NCBI RefSeq assembly: GCF_001487145.1
Contig: NZ_LN913016.1
Coordinates: 1,116,001-1,180,000 of the forward strand
Length of the DNA stretch: 64,000 nucleotides
Direction: 5' to 3'
Origin: Anaerococcus rubeinfantis
GTDB taxonomy: Bacteria; Bacillota; Clostridia; Tissierellales; Peptoniphilaceae
Part shown: positions 47,855 to 55,334 of the stretch, in pieces
How positions within the stretch are numbered: position 1 is the stretch's first letter
How the letters are laid out: every line of letters begins with the position of its first letter
The notes under the pieces: generated by a model
Seen by the model: only the letters and a program-made list of their open reading frames with translations
What the model was told of the DNA's origin: nothing
Databases searched by the model: none
Program-made: the position numbers and the translations under genes

Positions 47855-48509
47855 CTATCCTTCCATTTTTTAACCTTATTTCTCTTTTGGAAAATTCCCT
47901 AACAACATCCATTTCATGACTTATCATCAAAATTGAGATTTTGTGTTTATCATTTAAGTGAGCTAGAAGCTTAAGAAAGTCTCTTTTAGATTTTTCATCA
48001 ACACCAACGGTTGGCTCATCCAAAAGTAAAATTTCTGGATCATTAACCATTGCCCTTGCTATCATAACTTTTTGAGCTTGACCTCCTGAAAGTTGGTTAA
48101 AAGGAATATTTAAAAGATCTTCTATATTTAAAATCTCAAAAATATCGTGAACTTTTTTATAACATTTTTTGTTCGGCCTATTAAAAATATTAAATTTTTT
48201 GTACAAATTTAAAACAACAAATTCTTCTCCAGTAACAGGAAAAGCTAATTTATTTGCATCATTTACTTGAGGAACATAGCCAATTTTTGTATAATCATCA
48301 AAATCCTCTAGATCCACTCCAAATAATTTTATTTGCCCCGATTTTTTCTTCAAATCTTTTAAAATCAATTTTATAAGAGTAGACTTACCAGAGCCATTTT
48401 CGCCCTGGATAGTCAAAAAATCTCCCTTGTTTAAATCAAAGCTTACTTTGTTTAATATTTCATCCTTGCCATAAGAAAAGACTAAATCTTTAACTTCTAT
48501 ATCTTTCAT
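47844..48509 (-). CDS. znuC: Zinc (metal) ABC transporter ATPase ZnuC/AdcC
   Basis: Energises the ZnuB permease. The 221-residue ATPase has Walker A QGENGSGKSTLIKLIL, signature QLSGGQAQKVMIARAM, Walker B ILLLDEPTVGVDEKS and an H-loop in MISHEMDVV. It starts directly after znuA with no gap (48509/48510). Confidence 0.94.
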   Translation of the reverse strand: MKDIEVKDLVFSYGKDEILNKVSFDLNKGDFLTIQGENGSGKSTLIKLILKDLKKKSGQIKLFGVDLEDFDDYTKIGYVPQVNDANKLAFPVTGEEFVVLNLYKKFNIFNRPNKKCYKKVHDIFEILNIEDLLNIPFNQLSGGQAQKVMIARAMVNDPEILLLDEPTVGVDEKSKRDFLKLLAHLNDKHKISILMISHEMDVVREFSKREIRLKNGRIVDA

Positions 48510-49592
48510 CTATTTTAAACTGCTTTCCATTAATTCTAAATTTTCCTTTATCATTTCTTGATAAGTTTTTTCATTTTTTAAATCATCATCACTAGCATAT
48601 TCTATAGTATTTATAGCTTTTGCGTCAAGAGATAATTCATTTGCTAATGTTTTTACATTTTTATCAGATCCGCCTTTTTCATAAAAAATTGCAGAAATTT
48701 TTTCTTTCTTAACAAAATCTATAGCATTTTTCATTGTTTTTGCATCAGCTTCATTTGTTGAAGTAATTGATGTAAGTGGGATTTGCTCTAAACCATAGTC
48801 ACGAGCAAGGTAAGAAAATGCCTCGTGATCAACTAAGAATTTTTTGTTTTCTTTATTTTTTAATTTTTCTCCATAATTTTTATCAATTTCTTCAAGTTCT
48901 TTTTTTATTTTTTCAAAATTTCCCATATAATAATCTTTATTATCCGGATCAATTTCTGAAAGTTTTTCTGCAATATTTTTTGCTTGAACTATACCATTTT
49001 TTGGAGATAACCAAACATGTGGATCATACAAACCATGGTGGTGATGGTGATGATGTCCTTCTTCTTCATCTTCATGGTCATGGTGATCAGCATCTTTATG
49101 ATCATGGTGGTCCTTATCTTCATGCTCTTCTGAACTTTCATGGTCATGGTGGTCACTATCTTCATGGTCATGGTCTTCTTCATCTTCAGTTTTAATTAAA
49201 TCAATTCCCTTTGATGTATCAACCATTTCAATTTTTGAAGTTTCTTCAACCTTGTCCTTCCAAGATTCAAGATCTGCTCCACTTAAAAACAAAACTTTTG
49301 CTTTAGATAAATCTGCCATATCTTTTGCAGATGGTTCAAAATCATGAACTTCTGTATTTAAATTTGTAAAAGATTTCACATTAAATTTATCTCCTGCAAT
49401 TTGTTTTGTTAAATTATAAATTGGATAAAAAGAAGCATAAATTGTTTCTTTATCACTATCTTCATTACTGTCTACACTTTGACTTGTTTCATTTGAATTA
49501 TTTGAATTTAGATTAGCTTTATCATTATTTTTTGCACATCCTGTTACAAAAAGTCCTAAAGCTAAAAAAATTGCTAAAATTTTCTTTTTCAT
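48510..49592 (-). CDS. znuA: Zinc-binding lipoprotein ZnuA/AdcA-type with large His-rich loop
   Basis: Extracellular solute-binding protein that hands zinc to ZnuB. The signal peptide ends in a lipobox (LFVTGC, Cys19 lipidated). The metal-site pattern is standard: NTEVHDFEPSAKD (His83), LYDPHVWLSP (His192), VDHEAFSYL and a C-terminal Asp region. Residues 141-187 form a loop with 19 histidines among Asp/Glu, ending in seven His in a row; such loops buffer zinc. Length 360. First gene of znuA-znuC-znuB, behind a consensus promoter with a palindrome at the start site. Confidence 0.95.
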   Translation of the reverse strand: MKKKILAIFLALGLFVTGCAKNNDKANLNSNNSNETSQSVDSNEDSDKETIYASFYPIYNLTKQIAGDKFNVKSFTNLNTEVHDFEPSAKDMADLSKAKVLFLSGADLESWKDKVEETSKIEMVDTSKGIDLIKTEDEEDHDHEDSDHHDHESSEEHEDKDHHDHKDADHHDHEDEEEGHHHHHHHGLYDPHVWLSPKNGIVQAKNIAEKLSEIDPDNKDYYMGNFEKIKKELEEIDKNYGEKLKNKENKKFLVDHEAFSYLARDYGLEQIPLTSITSTNEADAKTMKNAIDFVKKEKISAIFYEKGGSDKNVKTLANELSLDAKAINTIEYASDDDLKNEKTYQEMIKENLELMESSLK

Positions 49593-49606
49593 TTTTCCTC
49601 CTTATT

Positions 49607-49621
49607 TGCAAATCATTTGCA
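49607..49621 (-). promoter_or_regulatory. Candidate Zur operator
   Basis: TGCAAAT-C-ATTTGCA, a perfect 7-1-7 palindrome, sits where znuA transcription should begin and upstream of its AGGAGG. A Fur-family dimer bound here would block transcription. It differs from the Bacillus Zur box, so assignment rests on position and symmetry. Confidence 0.65.
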
Positions 49622-49627
49622 CAAATT

Positions 49628-49655
49628 ATTATATAACTGTTTTATTTTTTGTCAA
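49628..49655 (-). promoter_or_regulatory. znuACB promoter
   Basis: On the minus strand perfect TTGACA (49655-49650), 16-base spacer, perfect TATAAT (49633-49628). Predicted start near 49621, inside the candidate operator. Confidence 0.82.
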
Positions 49656-49685
49656 TATGGTAATATAAACAAAAGAGGTGAGATT

Positions 49686-50108
49686 TTGAAAGTAGAAGAT
49701 TTATTAAGAGAAAATAATATTAGAGTTACTAAAAATAGAAAAATAATTTTAGATAAAATTATAGAAAATAATGATCCAATTTCTGCCGAAGAAATATTAG
49801 AAAAATTTAAAAAAGAAAAAATCAACATGGATCTTTCAACAATTTATAGAAATTTAAATACTTTGGAAGAAGTAAACCTTCTTTTAAAAAATACTAACAC
49901 AGATGGAATTTCATATTTTCAATTAAATTCAACTGACCACAAACATTTTATAAGCTGTATTTCCTGTGGTAAAAAGTTTATAATTGAAAATTGTCCAATC
50001 CATGACTTTGAAAAACAATTAGAAAAAGAAACAGGATTTAAAATAAAAAACCACAGCTTCGAATTTACAGGAATTTGCCCAGAATGCCAAAAAAAATTAT
50101 ATAAATAA
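49686..50108 (+). CDS. Fur-family regulator, probably zinc-responsive Zur
   Basis: A 140-residue metalloregulator. TTG 49686 is the start (KVEDLLRENNIRVTKNRKIILDKII), with GAGGTGAG just upstream; the longer ORF from 49617 would run through the znuA promoter. The winged helix (residues about 5-75, STIYRNLNTLEEVNLL) is followed by the metal domain with HKHFISCISCG and FTGICPECQKK, the two CxxC pairs of the structural zinc site. Divergent placement next to znuACB argues for Zur rather than Fur or PerR. Confidence 0.88.
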   Translation: MKVEDLLRENNIRVTKNRKIILDKIIENNDPISAEEILEKFKKEKINMDLSTIYRNLNTLEEVNLLLKNTNTDGISYFQLNSTDHKHFISCISCGKKFIIENCPIHDFEKQLEKETGFKIKNHSFEFTGICPECQKKLYK

Positions 50109-50138
50109 AATCATTAGCTAAAAACTTTATTAAAAAAT

Positions 50139-50177
50139 AAAAAGTTGAAAAATTCAAATTAAATTTTTCAACTTTTT
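50139..50177. terminator. Bidirectional terminator between zur and the symporter gene
   Basis: AAAAAGTTGAAAAATT / AATTTTTCAACTTTTT: perfect 16-bp stem, 7-base loop, flanked by A- and T-rich tracts. Serves both convergent genes. Confidence 0.92.
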
Positions 50178-50181
50178 TATT

Positions 50182-51453
50182 TTATGTCCTTTTATTAAAT
50201 TTTACTTTATCAAATAAACCTACAGAATTTGCAACAACAATAGTTCCTGATGCATCTCCCGTTGTATTTATTGCAGTTCTTGCCATGTCTAGTATTCTAT
50301 CAATTCCCATAATCATAGCTATTCCTTCTACAGGAAGTCCTACTGATGATAAAACCATAGATAAGGTTACAAGTCCAACTGAAGGGATTCCGGCTGTTCC
50401 CACTGATGCAATAGTTGCTGTCAAAATTACAGTCATATAATCATTTAAAGTTAAATCTATTCCATAAGCATTTGAAATAAATACTACAGCAACTCCTTGC
50501 ATTATCGCTGTTCCATCCATATTTATTGTCGCTCCCAAAGGAATTGTAAATGAAGAAATTTTCTTATCAACTCCAATTTCTTCAAGAGTTTGAATATTTA
50601 AAGGAACTGTAGCATTTGATGATGCGGTTGAAAATGCAAAAGTCATTACTGGAAAATATTTTTTCAAAAAAGCAAAGGGATTTATTCTTACAAATATAGT
50701 TAAAAGTAACATATAAACTATTAGAAGTTGGCAAGCAAGTCCTAAAATTACTGAAAGCATATATGAAAGCATGGATAAAATTACATCATATCCCAGATTT
50801 GAAAATGTCCTTGCAATTAAGAAAAATACTCCTATTGGAGCAAGTTTCATTACAGCCATGGTCATACTCATCATCAAATCATTCATTTCTGTAATTATAT
50901 TTCCTAAAGTTTCTAACCTATCTTCCATGGATGCAATTAAAAGTCCAACTATAACTGCAAAAATAATTATTTGTAGCATATCCCCTTTTGCCAAAGCCTC
51001 GATTGGATTTGTTGGAATCATATTTAATAAGGTGTCTTTCATGGAAGTTTTTTCTCCAGTTTCCATACTAAATTCATTTGATCCCAATTTCATATTCATT
51101 CCCTTACCTGGACCAATTACTGACGCCAAAGATAAAGCAATAACTATAGCAAGAGCTGTTGTCAAAAGATAAAATAAAACTATTCTTACTCCAACTTTTC
51201 CAAGAGTTTTTGTATCTCCCATATTTCTACAACCATCTGCAATGGAGAAAAATACCAAAGGCACAACTAGCATTTGCATAGCCCTTATAAACATTTGTCC
51301 CAATAAATAAAAAACTCCATCAATTATTATTTCATCTTTAATGTGGCTTTGTGGAACAAAATAGTGCATTACAATTCCAAGAACCATACCTAAAATAAGG
51401 GCTATGAAAATTTTTGATGTAAGTCCTATTTTTCTTTGAGATTTACTTTTCAT
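50182..51453 (-). CDS. Dicarboxylate/amino acid:cation symporter (DAACS family)
   Basis: Sodium- or proton-coupled uptake carrier of the GltP/GltT/SstT type, 423 residues. ATG 51453 gives GGGAG eight bases upstream; ATG 51459 would leave only two. Transport-core motifs are present: FAFSTASSNATVPLNIQTL (serine-rich hairpin 1), GATINMDGTAIMQGVAVVF (helix 7 NMDGT), hairpin 2, and MIMGIDRILDMARTAINTTGD (helix 8). Likely substrates are glutamate, aspartate or serine. Its first codons overlap the RmlD-like gene by 11 bases. Confidence 0.93.
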   Translation of the reverse strand: MKSKSQRKIGLTSKIFIALILGMVLGIVMHYFVPQSHIKDEIIIDGVFYLLGQMFIRAMQMLVVPLVFFSIADGCRNMGDTKTLGKVGVRIVLFYLLTTALAIVIALSLASVIGPGKGMNMKLGSNEFSMETGEKTSMKDTLLNMIPTNPIEALAKGDMLQIIIFAVIVGLLIASMEDRLETLGNIITEMNDLMMSMTMAVMKLAPIGVFFLIARTFSNLGYDVILSMLSYMLSVILGLACQLLIVYMLLLTIFVRINPFAFLKKYFPVMTFAFSTASSNATVPLNIQTLEEIGVDKKISSFTIPLGATINMDGTAIMQGVAVVFISNAYGIDLTLNDYMTVILTATIASVGTAGIPSVGLVTLSMVLSSVGLPVEGIAMIMGIDRILDMARTAINTTGDASGTIVVANSVGLFDKVKFNKRT

Positions 51454-52294
51454 ACCCATACTCCCTTCTCAGATATTCTTCAAGGGCATCTTCCCATGTG
51501 GAAAAAGTATTAATTTTTAATAAATTTAAAAAATAATTATCTATTCCTCTAAATGCTGGTTCAAAATCTATCCTATTAGAATCTCTTTTCTCTTCAATTT
51601 TTGCATCAATTTTTGTTATATCCAAAATTTTTTGAGCAAAAGCTCTAAAGGAACAAGTTCCCTCACAAGATGCATGATATGTTCCATAAGCATTTGTATC
51701 CATTATTGAAATTAAAAATTTTGAAAGCTCATAAGCTGAGGTTGGAGAACCGTATCTTGATTTTGGAACTGTGACAATTCCTTTTTTTGCTTCTTCTATT
51801 ATGGACTCAACTAAATTATTTTCTTTTGAATAAAGTCTTGAAACTCTTACTATAAAATATCTGTTTGCAAAATCTTTTACAAATTCTTCTCCCATAAATT
51901 TACTTTTTCCATAAACTGTATTAGGCTTTGCCTTGTCAATTTCTTTGTAAGGATGGATTGTTTGTCCATCAAATACATCTGCAGTTGATAGTTGAATTAA
52001 TTTTGCCCTAACCCTGTTTGATGCAATAGCAATATTTTTTGCACCGAGTGCATTTAATAAATAAGCCTTGTCCGGATCTTTCTCACATTTTAATCTGTTT
52101 GTTAGTGCAGAGCAATTTATAATTATTTTTGGTCTGTTTCTGTCTACAAATAAATTTACTTCCTCTTGATTTGTAATATCTACTTCATCTTTGTCAGTTG
52201 CAATTATTTCAGCTTCTAAGGGATCCAAATATCTAAAAATAGTAGACCCAAGCCTTCCATGAGCACCTGTAATCCAAATTGTATTAATTCTCAT
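51443..52294 (-). CDS. RmlD-like NAD(P)-dependent sugar-nucleotide reductase
   Basis: Extended SDR of the RmlD (dTDP-4-dehydrorhamnose reductase) family, 283 residues. Motifs: TGAHGRLGSTIFRYL near residue 9, ATDKDEVDITNQEEV, IINCSALTNRLKCEKD, STADVFDGQTIHPYKE and the catalytic Tyr-Lys in NTVYGKSKFMGEEFV. No rmlA, rmlB or rmlC is near, so rhamnose synthesis is not supported; it may act on another nucleotide sugar or, as MAT2B-like proteins do, play a non-catalytic role. Coupled to the downstream symporter by overlap. Confidence 0.85.
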   Translation of the reverse strand: MRINTIWITGAHGRLGSTIFRYLDPLEAEIIATDKDEVDITNQEEVNLFVDRNRPKIIINCSALTNRLKCEKDPDKAYLLNALGAKNIAIASNRVRAKLIQLSTADVFDGQTIHPYKEIDKAKPNTVYGKSKFMGEEFVKDFANRYFIVRVSRLYSKENNLVESIIEEAKKGIVTVPKSRYGSPTSAYELSKFLISIMDTNAYGTYHASCEGTCSFRAFAQKILDITKIDAKIEEKRDSNRIDFEPAFRGIDNYFLNLLKINTFSTWEDALEEYLRREYGYEK

Positions 52295-52404
52295 AAATTT
52301 TTCCTTTCTATATAAAAAAATAAACTATATGTTCAATTATAGCATATTGCAAATTATTTTTCATTAATATTCGCACAATACTTTAATTTTTACATAAATT
52401 TAAA

Positions 52405-52458
52405 ATAAAAAAATGATGTGAAATCCTAATTTCTATTAGAAATTTAGATTTCACATCA
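52405..52458 (-). terminator. Terminator of the purine operon
   Basis: On the minus strand TGATGTGAAATC / GATTTCACATCA (12-bp stem) with an inner CTAAT/ATTAG-type hairpin, followed by TTTTTTT, 7 bases past purD. The rest of 52295-52404 shows no gene. Confidence 0.88.
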
Positions 52459-52464
52459 AACTCG

Positions 52465-53709
52465 CTAATTTAATCCAATATCTTTTCTATAATATATATT
52501 TTCATATTTTATTTTTTCACAATCTTTATAGCAAATTTTTCTCGCTTCATCCAAAGTTTTTCCTTTTGCATTTATTGTAAGAACCCTGCCTCCATTTGTA
52601 AGGATTTTTCCATCAAGTATTTTTGTACCATTATGAAAAACTAAGGAATTTTGAACTTGGTCAAGACCTTCAATTTCCTTTTCTTTTTCATATTTTAAAG
52701 GATAGCCTTTTGAAACTAAAATTACAGAAAGTGAAAAGTCATCTGACCATTTTATATGATCTTTTTTTAAAGTTTTATCTAAAGTTTTTTCAATTATTTC
52801 TACAAGATCTGATTTTAATCTTGGCATTAGAGTTTCTGTTTCTGGATCTCCAAATCTTACATTAAATTCCAAAACTTTTGGCAAATCTTTTTCAATCATA
52901 AAGCCAATAAATAAAATCCCATTGTAAGAAAGTTTTGAATCATTAAATCCATCTTCAATCTGCCTTAAAATTTTTCCTATATTTTCCTCTGTTTTTTTTG
53001 AAAACTTGCTTGGAGAATAGGTTCCTACTCCTCCTGTATTTGGTCCCTTGTTCCCTTCATAAATTTGCTTGTGGTCTTTGCAAGTTTCTAATGGAAATAA
53101 TTTATTATTTGATACCAAACACAAAAGTGAGGCTTCTTCTCCCTTTAAAAATTCTTCAATAACAACAGTTTTTCCCTCATCCCCAAAAATTTTTTTAATA
53201 AAAATATCATCTAAAGTTTCAAGGGCTTTTTTCTCATTTTCGCAAATTATAACCCCTTTTCCAAGACAAAGTCCATCTGCCTTTATTACTAAAGGATAGG
53301 AAAATTCTTTTAATGAATTTTTTGCTTGGTCAAAATTATCAAAAGATTTATATTTTGCAGTTGGAATTTTATATTTTTCAAGAAAATTTTTGGTGAATTT
53401 TTTTGATTTTTCAAATTTTGCACATTCCTTATTTGGTCCAAATATTTTAAGATTATTTTTTTCAAATTCGTCAACAATTCCCATACATAAAGGATCTTCT
53501 GGACCTACTATGGTAAGGTCAATTTTTTCTTTTTTTGAAAAATCTACCAAAGCCTTTATATCTGTTGGGTCAATGTCAATGTTTGTACAAAAAGATTTAG
53601 TTCCTGCATTTCCTTTTGCCATAAAAATTTTATCAACCTTTTTTGATTGGGAAACTTTCCATGCCAAAGCGTGTTCTCTTCCGCCATTTCCTATAATTAA
53701 AACTTTCAT
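52465..53709 (-). CDS. purD: Phosphoribosylamine-glycine ligase
   Basis: Second step of purine synthesis: phosphoribosylamine plus glycine plus ATP to GAR. ATG 53709 has GGAG 6 bases upstream. The 414-residue ATP-grasp protein shows MKVLIIGNGGREHALAWKVSQS, IKADGLCLGKGVIIC, EEFLKGEEASLLCLV, PNTGGVGTYSP and VLEFNVRFGDPETETLMPRL. It is the last gene of the operon, 9 bases after purN. purH, which normally sits between purN and purD, is missing. Confidence 0.96.
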   Translation of the reverse strand: MKVLIIGNGGREHALAWKVSQSKKVDKIFMAKGNAGTKSFCTNIDIDPTDIKALVDFSKKEKIDLTIVGPEDPLCMGIVDEFEKNNLKIFGPNKECAKFEKSKKFTKNFLEKYKIPTAKYKSFDNFDQAKNSLKEFSYPLVIKADGLCLGKGVIICENEKKALETLDDIFIKKIFGDEGKTVVIEEFLKGEEASLLCLVSNNKLFPLETCKDHKQIYEGNKGPNTGGVGTYSPSKFSKKTEENIGKILRQIEDGFNDSKLSYNGILFIGFMIEKDLPKVLEFNVRFGDPETETLMPRLKSDLVEIIEKTLDKTLKKDHIKWSDDFSLSVILVSKGYPLKYEKEKEIEGLDQVQNSLVFHNGTKILDGKILTNGGRVLTINAKGKTLDEARKICYKDCEKIKYENIYYRKDIGLN

Positions 53710-53718
53710 CAAAAACTC

Positions 53719-54336
53719 CTATTTTTTTACGAAAACTTTCTTATTTTTTATGTATAATAAGTCATCACAAAAATCTTTGACCGATTTTGTCAAAATTTCA
53801 TGTTCTTTTTCCAAAACATTTTTTGAAATATCATCAACTGAATCTTCTTGGTCAATTTTTACAATTTCTTGGTAAATTATTGGGCCTTGGTCTGGGTCTT
53901 TTGTTACAAAATGTGTAGTTGCCCCAGTAAATTTAACCCCTTTTTCAAAAACTTTTTCGTGAACTTTTCTACCATAATATCCCATCCCACAAAATGAAGG
54001 TATGAGAGAGGGGTGGATATTAATAATTTTTCCTTCAAATTCATTAATAATTTCTTCAGGTAAAATTTTAAGATAGCCTGCAAGAACTACTAAATCAATT
54101 TTTTCTTTTATTAAAGTATCAAGCAAAAAATTATTATCTTTGCACACTAAAGTTTTGATTGCTTCTTTTTTCGCTCTTTCTAAGCCAAATGCATTTTCCT
54201 TGTTTGAAATAACAATAGAAATATTGCAATTTATTTCTTTATTTTTACAAGAATCGATTATGGCTTGGAGGTTTGTGCCTGAGCCTGAAATTAAAACTGC
54301 AATTTTTTTAGAATTTGAGGTCGATTTTTTCATCAT
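53719..54336 (-). CDS. purN: Phosphoribosylglycinamide formyltransferase
   Basis: Transfers a formyl group from 10-formyl-THF to GAR. The 205-residue protein has IAVLISGSGTNLQAIID, LAGYLKILPEEIINEFEGKIINIHPSLIPSFCGMGYYG (Asn and His of the active site) and TTHFVTKDPDQGPIIYQE with the conserved Asp. Its start overlaps purM by 29 bases; the Shine-Dalgarno GGAG is rather distant, so the exact start is less certain. Relatives normally have HPSLLPAF and FVDxxxDTGP, so the substitutions are mild. Confidence 0.94.
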   Translation of the reverse strand: MMKKSTSNSKKIAVLISGSGTNLQAIIDSCKNKEINCNISIVISNKENAFGLERAKKEAIKTLVCKDNNFLLDTLIKEKIDLVVLAGYLKILPEEIINEFEGKIINIHPSLIPSFCGMGYYGRKVHEKVFEKGVKFTGATTHFVTKDPDQGPIIYQEIVKIDQEDSVDDISKNVLEKEHEILTKSVKDFCDDLLYIKNKKVFVKK

Positions 54337-55333
54337 TTTCTACTATTTCTCCAAGGTCCAAAAGTTCATCTTCATCAATTGTTTCTTTAACTATATCAAT
54401 ATCTTTTTTATCAACTGCAAAAACAAGTCCTACACCCATATTAAAGGTTTCATACATATCTTTTTTATCAAGCTCTCCCCATTTTTCTAAAAGAGTAAAT
54501 ATTTTAGGAAGAGCAATATTTCTTACATCAATTTTTGCACATAGTCCATCTGGAATCATTCTTGGAATATTTTCATAAAATCCCCCACCAGTAATATGGC
54601 TTAGGCCATTTATTTCAATTTTTTCAAGAAGATTTAAAATTTCTTTTACATAAATTTTTGTAGGTTTTAATAATTCTTCTCCAAGACTTGTATCAAGTCC
54701 TTCAATTTTTTCATCCAAAGACAATTTTTCTTTTTCTAAAACAATTTTTCTTACAAGAGAATATCCATTTGAATGAATTCCTGAAGATTTTAAGCCAAAA
54801 ATATGGTCTCCTTTTTTAATTTTTTCTCCTGTAATTATTTTTTCCTTATCAACTATGCCCACACAAAATCCTGCAAGATCATAGTCATTTTCCTTATAAA
54901 GGCCCGGCATTTCTGCAGTTTCTCCCCCAATTAGTGAAGAATTTGCTTTTAGGCAGCCGTCAGCAACTCCCTTTACAATTTTTTCCATTTTTTCTGGAAC
55001 AAGTTTGCCACATGCTATATAATCTAGAAAAAATAAGGGTCTTGCTCCTTGGCATAAAATATCATTTACACACATAGCCACACAATCAATTCCTATTGTA
55101 TCGTGCTTATCCATCATTTGTGCAAGCATAACCTTGGTTCCAACTCCATCTGTTCCAGAAACCAAAACTGGATTTTTTATATCTAAATTTTCTAGACTAA
55201 AAAGTCCAGAAAATCCACCAAGCTTACTTAAAACGTTTTTTGATTGAGTTTTTTCAACTAGATTTTTAATAAGTTCAACTTCTTTTTGCCCATTTTCTAC
55301 ATCAACACCGGCGTCTTTATAATTTATTGGCAT
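54308..55333 (-). CDS. purM: Phosphoribosylformylglycinamidine cyclo-ligase (AIR synthetase)
   Basis: Closes FGAM to AIR using ATP. The 341-residue protein begins MPINYKDAGVDVENGQKEVELIK and has VLVSGTDGVGTKVMLAQ, DCVAMCVNDILCQGARPLFFLDYIA, IGGETAEMPGLY, LKSSGIHSNGYSLVR and HITGGGFYENIPRM. It starts one base after purF. The step before it needs PurL (FGAM synthase), which is not in this operon. Confidence 0.96.
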   Translation of the reverse strand: MPINYKDAGVDVENGQKEVELIKNLVEKTQSKNVLSKLGGFSGLFSLENLDIKNPVLVSGTDGVGTKVMLAQMMDKHDTIGIDCVAMCVNDILCQGARPLFFLDYIACGKLVPEKMEKIVKGVADGCLKANSSLIGGETAEMPGLYKENDYDLAGFCVGIVDKEKIITGEKIKKGDHIFGLKSSGIHSNGYSLVRKIVLEKEKLSLDEKIEGLDTSLGEELLKPTKIYVKEILNLLEKIEINGLSHITGGGFYENIPRMIPDGLCAKIDVRNIALPKIFTLLEKWGELDKKDMYETFNMGVGLVFAVDKKDIDIVKETIDEDELLDLGEIVENDEKIDLKF

Positions 55334-55334
55334 T

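Noticed and set aside
48776-49195. His/Gly-rich plus-strand ORF at 48776-49195
   Set aside because: Antisense shadow of the His-rich loop of the zinc-binding lipoprotein.
51443-52294. Rhamnose biosynthesis (rmlD)
   Set aside because: No rmlA, rmlB, rmlC or glycosyltransferase nearby; only the family can be supported.
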